NCBI GenBank assembly: GCA_937942115.1
Contig: CALDFY010000213.1
Span: 1 to 7,699 of the forward strand
DNA from: an uncultured Anaerolineae bacterium
Lineage (GTDB): Bacteria > Chloroflexota > Anaerolineae > B4-G1 > DUEL01
Length of the DNA stretch: 7,699 bases
Reading direction: 5' to 3'
In this document: one piece after another, positions 1 through 5,756 of the stretch
Numbering within the stretch: the stretch's first letter is position 1
Layout: each line of letters opens with the position of its first letter
Position numbers and translations under genes: made by a program
The notes under the pieces: generated by a model
What the model was told of the DNA's origin: nothing
The model's input: the letters and a program-made list of their open reading frames with translations, nothing else
Database searches by the model: none

Positions 1-447
1 GTCAACCCCTTCGGCAACGTGGTGGACCCCCGGAGCGGGCTGATTCTGGCCGGCGTCCGACCGCCGGAGATGGAGCGTCCCGCCGACCCCCTTCTCCTCA
101 TGCAGTTTTTCTACGAAAAGGGCCTGCTTCGCCCCTCCCCAGCGACCAACACCGTCATCGGCGTGGTGGCGACAAACGCCCGGCTGAGCAAAGAAGAGGT
201 CAACAAAGTCGCCCAGATGGCCCAGGACGGCGTCGCCCGCGCCGTCCGCCCGGCCCACACCATGTTTGACGGCGACACCCTCTTCGCCCTGGCGACCGGG
301 GAGAAGCCTGTGGATGTGAATGTGGTGGGGGCGTTTGCGGCGGAGGTGGTGGCGCAGGCAATCGCGCGCGCCGCGAAGACGGCGGAGAGCGCCGGCGGCC
401 TTCCCGCCTACCGGGACCTCTTTGGCAAATCGGATGATATGAGGTAA
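1..447 (+). CDS. P1-family peptidase (S58, DmpA/NylC-like), C-terminal part
   Basis: The reading frame is open from base 1, so the gene begins upstream of the window; the stop is TAA at 445-447. About 148 C-terminal residues are visible. The family (N-terminal nucleophile hydrolases such as DmpA aminopeptidase and NylC) is made as one chain that cuts itself just before a Ser/Thr, which then becomes the catalytic N-terminus of the small subunit. The likely self-cleavage site is the Asn-Thr pair at 148-153 in the context ATNTVIGVVATNA, giving Thr as nucleophile. The later stretch RPAHTMFDGDTLFALATG is also characteristic of the family. The residues before the site are the end of the large subunit. 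Substrate cannot be told. It has no evident link to ATP synthase and is separated from atpA by about 370 non-coding bases. Family assignment is confident. Confidence 0.87.
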   Translation, partial: VNPFGNVVDPRSGLILAGVRPPEMERPADPLLLMQFFYEKGLLRPSPATNTVIGVVATNARLSKEEVNKVAQMAQDGVARAVRPAHTMFDGDTLFALATGEKPVDVNVVGAFAAEVVAQAIARAAKTAESAGGLPAYRDLFGKSDDMR

Positions 448-486
448 AATAAACCCGGCGCACTACCTACCCGACCGTTTGGAAAG

Positions 487-742
487 CAGGACGCGGACGA
501 GCGCGGAAAACGCGGAAAAAATCTCCCTTTTGTTCTCACACCAAGACACAAAGGCACAAAGAAAATCAACATAAATCTTTGCGATCTCTGTGCCTTTGTG
601 GGAGATGCCTTTTGCCCTGCGTTTTGAAAAAAGCATCTATCCGCTTTTCCGCGTCCTGTAACACACGGAAGAACACGGAAATGCACGGAAAATCTTTTTA
701 TTGCCGTGTTCATCCGTGTTGATCCGCGTTTTTCCGCGTCCT
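487..742. repeat. Nested inverted repeats with 10-bp internal period
   Basis: CAGGACGCGGA at 487-497 is the exact reverse complement of 648-658, and its last ten bases also match the reverse complement of 733-742. Inside, CGCGGA recurs at 492, 502 and 511. CACGGAA recurs at 664, 674 and 684. On the other arm CCGTGTT or CCGCGT(T/C) recurs at 704, 714, 724 and 734. The motif therefore repeats about once per helical turn on both arms, in opposite orientation. Dispersed repeats of the type CCGTGTTCATCCGTGTTGAT are, to my recollection, scattered in many environmental bacterial genomes. The function is unknown. Confidence 0.7.
547..600. repeat. Inverted repeat CACAAAGGCACA / TGTGCCTTTGTG
   Basis: Bases 547-558 (CACAAAGGCACA) are the perfect reverse complement of 589-600. 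Beyond one mismatch (559 with 588) pairing continues for three more bases (560-562 with 585-587), giving a 16-bp arm around a loop of about 22 bases. The left arm itself contains the direct repeat CACAAAG-GCACAAAG. It has no T-tract immediately after it, so it is not a standard terminator. It sits inside the larger nested repeat region. Confidence 0.7.
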
Positions 743-806
743 ACTCTGAAAAGTGTCAGGTAGCCAGGGGCTAAAACAGAATCTCCCTTCCCATCCAGAT
801 TGAATC

Positions 807-812
807 AGGAGG
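807..812 (+). promoter_or_regulatory. Ribosome binding site of atpA
   Basis: AGGAGG lies six bases before the ATG at 819. This is a full anti-16S match at good spacing and fixes the atpA start. A competing overlapping frame that begins at 800 is ruled out by the protein homology. Confidence 0.9.
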
Positions 813-818
813 CCGCTC

Positions 819-2471
819 ATGCCCAATCCCGAACTGCAGACGATTGCTACCACCCTGCTGGAACGGCTCCAGCAATTCCAGCCGGTTGTCGTCACCGAAG
901 ACGTCGGCACTGTCGTGGAGGTCGGAGACGGCATCGCCCGCGTCTCTGGACTCCCCACCGTCCAGATGAGCGAACTGGTCACCTTCCCCGATGGCACCAT
1001 GGGGATGGCCTTCAACCTGGAGGTGGATAACGTCGGCATCATCATTATGGGCGACTACACCAACATCCGGGAGGGCGACCTGGTCCGCCGGACCGGGCGC
1101 ATCGTCTCCGTGCCGGTGGGGGAGGCCCTGCTGGGCCGCGTCGTGGATGCGCTGGGCCGCCCCATAGACGGCAAGGGCCCCATCCGCACCGACCGGTACC
1201 GCCCCATTGAGCGCATCGCGCCGGGCGTTGTCGTGCGCCAGAACGTGGATACCCCGGTCCAGACCGGCATTAAGGCCATAGACGCGATGATCCCCATCGG
1301 CCGGGGGCAGCGGGAACTCATCATCGGCGACCGGCAGACGGGCAAGACCGCCATTGCCGTAGACACCATCATCAATCAGAAAGGGAAAGACCTGTACTGC
1401 ATCTACGTCGCTATCGGGCAGAAGCGGGCCCAGATTCGGCAGGTCGTGGCGACGCTGGAACGGTACGGCGCGATGGAGCATACCATCGTGGTGGTGGCGT
1501 CCGCTTCGGAGCCGGCCGCGCTCCAGTACATCGCCCCCTACGCCGGCTGCGCAATGGGCGAGGAGTTTATGGAAAACGGGAAGGACGCCCTGGTCGTCTA
1601 CGACGACCTCTCCAAGCACGCCTGGGCCTACCGCCAGGTCAGTCTGCTCCTGCGCCGTCCGCCGGGCCGGGAGGCCTACCCCGGCGACATCTTCTACCTC
1701 CACTCCCGCCTGCTGGAGCGCGCGGCCCGTCTGGCGAACCACCACATCATCGTCCCCAAAGATGCTCCGGAGGGCGTGAAGGAGGGGGTGGACGGTCAGG
1801 TCTACGTCGGCCCGCTGGGCCGGGAACAGGCGGAGGAGCGGCTGAAAGGATTGGGCGACGGCTACGAAATTCGCAAAGTCCCCGGCACCGGCGGCAGCCT
1901 GACCGCGCTCCCTATCGTGGAGACCCTGCTGGGCGACGTGACCGCCTACATCCCGACCAACGTCATCTCCATCACCGATGGGCAGATTTATCTGGAGACG
2001 GACCTCTTCAACGCCGGTATCCGGCCCGCTATCAACGTGGGTATCTCCGTCTCCCGCGTCGGCGGCGACGCCCAGACGAAGGCGATGAAGCAGGTCGCGG
2101 GCGGCCTGCGGCTGGATATGGCCAGTTACCAGGAACTGGCGGCCTTCGCCCAGTTGGGCTCCGAACTGGATGAGGCGACCCAGCGGAAACTGGACCGGGG
2201 CCGCCGCCTGACGGAAATCCTCAAACAGCCCCAATATGAGCCGGTCCCGCTGGAAGAGCAAGTGATGATTATCTATGCGGGCACCAAAGGGTATATGGAC
2301 CGCGTGCCGGTGGCAAGGGTCCGGGAGTACGAGAAGGCGTTTCTGAACTTTATGCGGACGATGCACCCGGAGGTGGGCGCGGACATCGCCGCCCGCAAGG
2401 TCATCACCCCGGAGACCGAGGAGGCTCTGAAGGCCGCACTGGAAGAGTTCAACCGCCGCTGGACGTCGTGA
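819..2471 (+). CDS. atpA: F1F0 ATP synthase subunit alpha
   Basis: This is the non-catalytic nucleotide-binding subunit of the F1 head, which alternates with beta in the alpha3beta3 ring. It has 550 residues. The N-terminal beta-barrel domain covers about 25-95. The P-loop GDRQTGKT is at 170-177, the Walker B region ALVVYDDLSK at 257-266, and SLLLRRPPGREAYPGD follows at 275-290. The alpha arginine finger is R413 in NVGISVSRVGGDAQT. The C-terminal helical bundle is complete. The protein is about 37 residues longer than the E. coli subunit (513), almost entirely because of extra sequence between ERAARL (300-305) and GSLTALP (from 359): 53 residues against 17 in E. coli. The usual SKQAVAYRQ reads SKHAWAYRQ here. 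Start ATG has an excellent Shine-Dalgarno. The stop TGA overlaps a GTG as GTGA. The delta gene atpH, its usual upstream neighbour, is absent. Identification is certain. Confidence 0.98.
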   Translation: MPNPELQTIATTLLERLQQFQPVVVTEDVGTVVEVGDGIARVSGLPTVQMSELVTFPDGTMGMAFNLEVDNVGIIIMGDYTNIREGDLVRRTGRIVSVPVGEALLGRVVDALGRPIDGKGPIRTDRYRPIERIAPGVVVRQNVDTPVQTGIKAIDAMIPIGRGQRELIIGDRQTGKTAIAVDTIINQKGKDLYCIYVAIGQKRAQIRQVVATLERYGAMEHTIVVVASASEPAALQYIAPYAGCAMGEEFMENGKDALVVYDDLSKHAWAYRQVSLLLRRPPGREAYPGDIFYLHSRLLERAARLANHHIIVPKDAPEGVKEGVDGQVYVGPLGREQAEERLKGLGDGYEIRKVPGTGGSLTALPIVETLLGDVTAYIPTNVISITDGQIYLETDLFNAGIRPAINVGISVSRVGGDAQTKAMKQVAGGLRLDMASYQELAAFAQLGSELDEATQRKLDRGRRLTEILKQPQYEPVPLEEQVMIIYAGTKGYMDRVPVARVREYEKAFLNFMRTMHPEVGADIAARKVITPETEEALKAALEEFNRRWTS

Positions 2472-2477
2472 GCCAGC

Positions 2478-2483
2478 AGGAGG
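2478..2483 (+). promoter_or_regulatory. Strong Shine-Dalgarno pointing at an out-of-frame ATG (2491)
   Basis: AGGAGG, seven bases before ATG 2491, is one of the best ribosome binding sites in the window. That ATG opens only a 23-codon frame ending in TGA at 2560-2562. The frame carrying the recognisable small protein is shifted by one base and has its ATG at 2516, which has no good site of its own. The first eight codons from 2491 read MQKDGILT; moving one base forward at about 2513-2515 would continue directly into MEEIRERYAGEW. This is either a recent frameshift or a leader frame coupled to the real start. Confidence 0.6.
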
Positions 2484-2515
2484 GCATCGGATGCAAAAAG
2501 ACGGGATTCTTACAT

Positions 2516-2731
2516 ATGGAGGAAATCCGGGAGCGGTACGCCGGGGAGTGGGTGGTGATTGAGTATGTGGAACTGGACGAGGACTTGCAGATTGTACGGG
2601 GCAGGGTCCTGGCCCATTCGTCCGATGATGAGGAAATCTTCCGGAAATTTCTTGAGTTGCGAGGCCTGAAGAGGCCGGTCGCCGTTGAGTATCTGGGTCA
2701 AGTACCCGAAGACGTCATCGTGATTGTATGA
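2516..2731 (+). CDS. Small conserved-type protein, partner of retropepsin-like protease
   Basis: The protein has 71 residues if read from ATG 2516 (MEEIRERYAGEWVVIEY) or 87 from GTG 2468, which overlaps the atpA stop. The segment RYAGEWVVIEYVELDEDLQIV, then an acidic SSDDEEIFRKF helix, then VAVEYLGQVPEDVIVIV is the pattern of small proteins (similar in layout to DUF5678) that I recall next to single-domain retropepsin-like aspartic protease genes in Chloroflexi and cyanobacteria. Such a gene does follow here 29 bases later. The function is unknown. There is no signal peptide or membrane segment, and the protein is acidic. The start is uncertain: the only good ribosome binding site serves an ATG at 2491 in another frame, so the 5' end may carry a frameshift. 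The TGA stop overlaps an ATG (ATGA) that opens only a six-codon frame, perhaps the old partner start. Confidence 0.6.
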   Translation: MEEIRERYAGEWVVIEYVELDEDLQIVRGRVLAHSSDDEEIFRKFLELRGLKRPVAVEYLGQVPEDVIVIV

Positions 2732-2760
2732 AGCGAAAGCACTACTGACTCTCTTATCAG

Positions 2761-3154
2761 ATGGGGAAATGCCTGGCTCTTTGCGCGGCTATCGGAGGAA
2801 AGGACGATTTCCCTCCGCTCCCTGTCACTCTGATTGTGGATACCAGTGCCGCCTACACGGTATTATGTCCTGAGATTCTGACGGCGACAGGATATGACCT
2901 GGAGCATCCTTCGCAAGAGATACCACTTCTGACAGTAGATAGGATGATCAGCGCGCCGGTGGTTACCCTCTCCTGGCTCCACTGCTTGGGGCAGAGGGTC
3001 TCGCAGTGGAGCGTACTGGTATATCCACTCCCTCGTGGTTTCAGAAAGTATTACCATAGACGGCCTGCTGGGCATGGATTTCCTGACCCGCTTCGGGGCC
3101 GTGATCCATGTCGGAAGGGGGGAAATCTGGCTGGAGGAAGGGCCCGAAATGTAG
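2761..3154 (+). pseudogene. Retropepsin-like aspartic protease, frameshifted
   Basis: From ATG 2761, frame 1 encodes an N-terminal half with the active-site motif LIVDTSAAYTVL (Asp27-Thr-Ser, Asp at about 2839; most relatives have DTG) and a flap-like stretch before VVTLSWLHCLGQRV. After VLVYPLP, near 3030, frame 1 loses all family resemblance. From about 3032-3047, frame 2 takes over with SESITIDGLLGMDFLTRFG, the second conserved retropepsin element, and ends EEGPEM at TAG 3152-3154. The two halves together make one normal-sized domain of about 130 residues, so a single +1 lesion between about 3030 and 3047 broke the gene. No ribosome binding site precedes ATG 2761. The TAG stop lies in the first bases of the 50-bp repeat array. 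A sequencing error is possible. Function when intact: presumed small aspartic peptidase of unknown target. Confidence 0.72.
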
Positions 3155-3322
3155 CCCAGGCCGCCGGGCCTGTAATCGCAGGCTAACAGCCTGCGCCACG
3201 GTAGCGCAGGCCGCCGGGCCTGTAGTCGCAGGCTAACAGCCTGCGCCACGGTAGCCCAGGCCGCCGGGCCTGTAATCGCAGGCGAACAGCCTGCGCCACG
3301 GTAGCGCAGGCCGCCGGGCCTG
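3151..3322. repeat. Tandem array of 50-bp hairpin-rich repeat (3.4 copies)
   Basis: Units run 3151-3200, 3201-3250, 3251-3300 and a partial 3301-3322. Each unit has two hairpins: CAGGCC-GCCG-GGCCTG (3157-3172 in copy 1) and CGCAGGCT-AAC-AGCCTGCG (3177-3195). The unit ends, GTAGCGCAGGC and GCCTGCGCCAC, also pair with one mismatch. Copies 1 and 3 have GTAGCC and TAATC; copies 2 and 4 have GTAGCG, and copy 2 has TAGTC. The array therefore looks like a duplicated 100-bp dimer. Copy 3 has one extra change (GGCG for GGCT). There are no spacers, so it is not a CRISPR array. It sits in the atpA-atpG transcript, 34 bases before the atpG start, where it would fold strongly. Confidence 0.92.
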
Positions 3323-3356
3323 CTCCAAGACTATCCACTCCGGTGAGTAGCATCCT

Positions 3357-4271
3357 ATGGAAACCCTACGGGAAATCCGAAGAAGGATTCGTAGCGTCCA
3401 GAACCTGGCTCAGATGACCCGCGCGATGGAAGCGGTCTCCGCTTCCAAAGTGCAGAAGGCCCAGGCGGCGGTTATGGCAACCCGTGCCTATGCCCACCGG
3501 GCCTGGGAGGTCATCGTCAACCTTTCCGGCGTGCAGGGCGTTCCCCTGCACCCACTCCTGACCGTCCGGGAGCCGGTCCGCTCCGTCCTGATCATCGTCT
3601 TCAGCAGCGACCGGGGGCTCTGCGGCGCTTACAACCACAACGTGGTCCGCGCGGCCACCGACTACGCCCGCCTGCTGGGTGTGCCGGTGCGCTACGTCGC
3701 CGTGGGCAAGCGCGGGCGGAACATCCTCTGGCGGCTGCGGGCACCGCTGATCGCCGAATTCCACGGCCTGCCCGCCGTCCCCCGCCTGGCCGACATCACC
3801 GCTATCGCCCGTCTGGCGATGGACGAGTTCCTCTCCGGCGAGGTAGACGCCGTCTTCCTGGCCTACACGGACTTCATTAACCTGCTCCGCCAGCGGCCGG
3901 TGGTGAAGCGGCTGCTGCCGCTGCGGCCGACCTGTCTGGAGGACCAGGTCGTCTGCGAGTATGTGGTGGATATGCGGCCCGCAGGGGTGGTAGATTACAT
4001 CTATGAGCCGTCGCCGGAGGCGCTGCTGGATGTTGTCCTGCCCCGTTTTACCGAACTGCAGGTCTACCAGACTGCGCTGGAGGCGGCGGCCAGCGAGCAT
4101 GCGGCCCGCCGGGCGGCGATGCGCAACGCCACCGACAACGCCGAAGAACTCATCCGGGACCTGACCATCCTCCGCAACAAGGCCCGTCAGCATGCCATCA
4201 CCAAAGAGTTGCTGGACATCGCCGGGGGCGCCGAAGCCCTGCGGCAACTGCAGGGGGAGATGGCCGTATAA
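3357..4271 (+). CDS. atpG: F1F0 ATP synthase subunit gamma
   Basis: This is the central rotor shaft of F1, which turns inside the alpha3beta3 ring and couples proton flow to ATP synthesis. It has 304 residues, slightly longer than the usual 285-290. The N-terminal helix REIRRRIRSVQNLAQMTRAM (5-24) and the following VSASKVQKAQ match the coiled-coil start. SSDRGLCGAYN at 83-93 is the family signature. The C-terminal helix has YQTALEAAASEHAARRAAM (237-255), ATDNAEELI and NKARQHAITKELLDI. The start ATG is preceded by a modest site (GGTGAG at 3342-3347). The end of the gene (4169-4266) occurs again, 97/98 identical, at 5030-5127. The stop TAA is 14 bases before the next gene. The gene is intact despite the repeat array just upstream. 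Identification is certain. Confidence 0.97.
   Translation: METLREIRRRIRSVQNLAQMTRAMEAVSASKVQKAQAAVMATRAYAHRAWEVIVNLSGVQGVPLHPLLTVREPVRSVLIIVFSSDRGLCGAYNHNVVRAATDYARLLGVPVRYVAVGKRGRNILWRLRAPLIAEFHGLPAVPRLADITAIARLAMDEFLSGEVDAVFLAYTDFINLLRQRPVVKRLLPLRPTCLEDQVVCEYVVDMRPAGVVDYIYEPSPEALLDVVLPRFTELQVYQTALEAAASEHAARRAAMRNATDNAEELIRDLTILRNKARQHAITKELLDIAGGAEALRQLQGEMAV
4169..4266 (+). repeat. Direct repeat, copy 1 (3' end of atpG)
   Basis: This is the 98-bp segment coding for the last residues of gamma (from Leu271 through GEMA). It recurs at 5030-5127 with one difference: G at 4253 is A at 5114, a synonymous Gln codon change. Identity stops sharply at both ends: before 4169 it is T here and C there, and after 4266 the reading is TATAAG here against CGTGAA there. 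The two copies flank the UPF0175-DUF3368 gene pair; start to start they are 861 bp apart. Confidence 0.95.
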
Positions 4272-4275
4272 GACC

Positions 4276-4280
4276 GGAGG
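4276..4280 (+). promoter_or_regulatory. Ribosome binding site of the UPF0175 gene
   Basis: GGAGG lies five bases before ATG 4286, between the atpG stop and the antitoxin start. The antitoxin brings its own strong translation signal but no visible promoter in the 14-base gap, so transcription is probably supplied by the atp operon. Confidence 0.8.
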
Positions 4281-4285
4281 TTTTT

Positions 4286-4552
4286 ATGGAGACACTGAGA
4301 ATTGAGATGCCGGACGAAATTCTGCGAATGTTAAACCGCACTCCTGGCGAAATGGCCCGGGACCTTCGCCTGTATGCGGCGCTGATGCTGTTTCGCCTGG
4401 GAAAGCTATCTTCCGGCGCAGCGGCCACAATGGCCGGTATCCCCCGGGTGATATTTTTGGACCTGTGTGCTGAGTATGGGATCCCTATCTCCCAGATTTC
4501 ACCGGAGTCTCTGGCCCGCGAGGTAGCCGGTGCCGAGGGCATCATTGGTTAG
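4286..4552 (+). CDS. UPF0175 family antitoxin-like protein
   Basis: The protein has 88 residues. The N-terminal strand ETLRIEMPDEILRML is followed by a helix region with RDLRLYAALMLFRLGKLSSGAAATMAGIPRVIFLDLCAEYGIPI, the defining UPF0175 pattern: a helix-turn-helix-like LSSGxAAxxAGIPRxxFLDLxxEYGIP at about 52-79. In this family the small protein is generally encoded just before a DUF3368 (PIN-like) gene and is taken to be the antitoxin. The same arrangement is present here, with a 23-base overlap into the next gene. It is 14 bases after atpG and has its own GGAGG site. The gene is visibly less GC-rich than the atp genes, consistent with acquisition. The role as antitoxin and DNA-binding repressor is inferred from family and context. 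Confidence 0.87.
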   Translation: METLRIEMPDEILRMLNRTPGEMARDLRLYAALMLFRLGKLSSGAAATMAGIPRVIFLDLCAEYGIPISQISPESLAREVAGAEGIIG

Positions 4553-5027
4553 TGATACCACCATTTTGCTGTATCTGGGAAGGGTTCAGCAAGTTCATCT
4601 GTTGCCGACCCTTTTTGCGCGAGTATACATCCCGGAGCAGGTAGTTCTGGAATTGGACGCTGGGCGCTTGCTCCGAAGCAATACGGTGAACCCTCGCCAA
4701 TTGGGATGGGCCACCATTGTAGAAGTGACCGAGGAACAAATGGCCGCTTTGCCCCCGAATCGCCTGGGGCCGGGCGAACAATCGGTGATCGCATACGCCT
4801 TAACCGGTCCAGAACTTGTAGCAGGCTTGGATGATGCAAGAGCCAGATCGGTTGCAGAGGAATTGGGCCTGCGGGTTATCGGCACGATCGGCATACTGTT
4901 ACTTGCTAAGCGGCAAAAACAGATACCTGCGCTGCGACCACTGCTGGATGCGGTCCGGGACTGCGGATTCCACATAGATGCCGAGTTGTATCGCAAAGCG
5001 ATCCAACTGGCTGGCGAAGAGAAATAA
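4530..5027 (+). CDS. DUF3368 PIN-like toxin of the UPF0175 pair
   Basis: The protein has 165 residues and probably acts as a PIN-domain RNase toxin. The start is GTG 4530, inside the UPF0175 gene, with GAGGT at 4520-4524; TTG 4545 is an alternative that would begin just before VSDT. Acidic residues in PIN positions are D9 (VSDTTILLYLGRV), E83 (LGPGEQSVIAYAL) and D101/D102 (AGLDDARARSVAEELGL). They are followed by the typical VIGTIGILLLAKR and LRPLLDAVRDCGFHI segments, so the domain looks complete and possibly active. The overlap with UPF0175 implies translational coupling. The TAA stop (5025-5027) is two bases before the duplicated atpG tail, which continues in the same reading frame. RNase activity is inferred from the family, not shown. 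Confidence 0.87.
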   Translation: MPRASLVSDTTILLYLGRVQQVHLLPTLFARVYIPEQVVLELDAGRLLRSNTVNPRQLGWATIVEVTEEQMAALPPNRLGPGEQSVIAYALTGPELVAGLDDARARSVAEELGLRVIGTIGILLLAKRQKQIPALRPLLDAVRDCGFHIDAELYRKAIQLAGEEK

Positions 5028-5029
5028 AC

Positions 5030-5132
5030 CCTCCGCAACAAGGCCCGTCAGCATGCCATCACCAAAGAGTTGCTGGACATCGCCGGGGGCGCCGAAGCCC
5101 TGCGGCAACTGCAAGGGGAGATGGCCGCGTGA
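5030..5132 (+). pseudogene. Duplicated 3' tail of atpG (34 codons including stop)
   Basis: Bases 5030-5127 repeat 4169-4266 of atpG with 97/98 identity. The frame continues to its own TGA at 5130-5132, encoding LRNKARQHAITKELLDIAGG and then the rest of the gamma C-terminus, ending GEMAA (the full gene ends GEMAV). There is no start codon or ribosome binding site suited to this frame, so it is a fragment. The TGA is immediately followed by the ATG of the Uma2 gene. This suggests that this tail was once the end of a full atpG abutting the Uma2 gene, before the toxin-antitoxin pair arrived. The reverse history is possible. An unequal exchange between related atp operons would look the same. Confidence 0.92.
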
Positions 5133-5756
5133 ATGGAAGCAGGGCGAAAGATGAACGCTCAAAAACGTCTTCCGGAGACCCCAGTAACCAGCCTGGAGAC
5201 CATCGGTTGGGAATGGTTCCTGGACCAGTACTGGGACGAAGCCCTATACCTGGCCCTGGCCAACAGCCGTAATATTCTGGCCGAACTCTCCGACGGCAAG
5301 GTGACCCTTATGATGCCGACACCCGCCCATCAGCAGGTCACCGGGAACCTTTATGCGGCGTTGCGGGAGTACGGACGGGCCGGGAATCGGGGACGAGCCT
5401 ATATGGCCCCGATGCCGATCCGCCTCTGGCCGGGCAAATTCCGGGAACCCGATGTGGCCTTCTACAAGACTGAACATCTGGACCGGGTCGGTGAACAATA
5501 CGGTGAGGTCCCGGACCTGGTCGCTGAAGTCATATCCCCGTCTACCCACGTCGTGGATAGAGGAGCGAAACGGGAAGAGTACGCCCAGGCTGGCGTTCCG
5601 GAATACTGGCTTTTGGACCCGGAAACCCGAACCGTCACCGTCTACGTCTTGGCCGAAGGGAAATATCGCTTCGCTGCTCTCTATCGGGAGGGGGAAACGG
5701 CCCGCTCCGAAACGCTGGAAGGACTGCAAGTTGAGGTGAGCGATTTGTTTGACTGA
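5133..5756 (+). CDS. Uma2 family (DUF820) endonuclease-like protein
   Basis: The protein has 207 residues with a PD-(D/E)XK-type fold expected from the family. Visible family elements in order are E51 with ELSDGKVTLMMPTPAHQQV (H66), REPDVAFY (D107), PDLVAEVISPST (E132), VDRGAKREEYAQAGVPEYWL (K146, EYW 157-159), LDPETRTVTVYVL, and EGKYRF. D107, E132 and K146 are the likely catalytic set. Uma2 proteins are common, often in many copies, in Chloroflexi and cyanobacteria; their biological role is unsettled. The ATG at 5133 directly follows the TGA of the duplicated atpG tail; AGGGGAG at 5114-5120, inside that tail, could serve as a distant ribosome site. ATG 5151 is an alternative start. Length is normal and no break is seen. 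Confidence 0.88.
   Translation: MEAGRKMNAQKRLPETPVTSLETIGWEWFLDQYWDEALYLALANSRNILAELSDGKVTLMMPTPAHQQVTGNLYAALREYGRAGNRGRAYMAPMPIRLWPGKFREPDVAFYKTEHLDRVGEQYGEVPDLVAEVISPSTHVVDRGAKREEYAQAGVPEYWLLDPETRTVTVYVLAEGKYRFAALYREGETARSETLEGLQVEVSDLFD

Larger units (their letters stand above)
448..818. other. Intergenic region with nested repeats upstream of atpA
   Basis: I see no credible gene in these 371 bases. Most of the stretch from 487 to 742 consists of short direct repeats and their inverted counterparts (described separately). The last 75 bases before atpA look like ordinary leader sequence and end in a strong ribosome binding site. The atpA promoter must lie here or further upstream, but I could not pick a convincing -35/-10 pair. 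No clear intrinsic terminator follows the peptidase gene. Confidence 0.6.

Noticed and set aside
771..2366. 531-residue open frame on the minus strand opposite atpA
   Set aside because: It is a mirror of atpA codon bias in GC-rich DNA. It has no recognisable domain, is rich in His/Asp/Gly as such shadows are, and the plus strand is unambiguously atpA.
3028..3047. Programmed frameshift in the retropepsin gene
   Set aside because: There is no slippery heptamer or clear stimulatory structure at the site, the gene lacks a ribosome binding site and it sits beside other decayed genes. A disabling mutation or sequence error is simpler.
3151..3322. CRISPR array
   Set aside because: The 50-bp units are directly abutting with no unique spacers and contain internal hairpins, so this is a tandem repeat.
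3366..4247. 293-residue open frame on the minus strand opposite atpG
   Set aside because: A shadow of atpG with no domain signal; part of it reappears in the 98-bp copy only because the DNA is duplicated.
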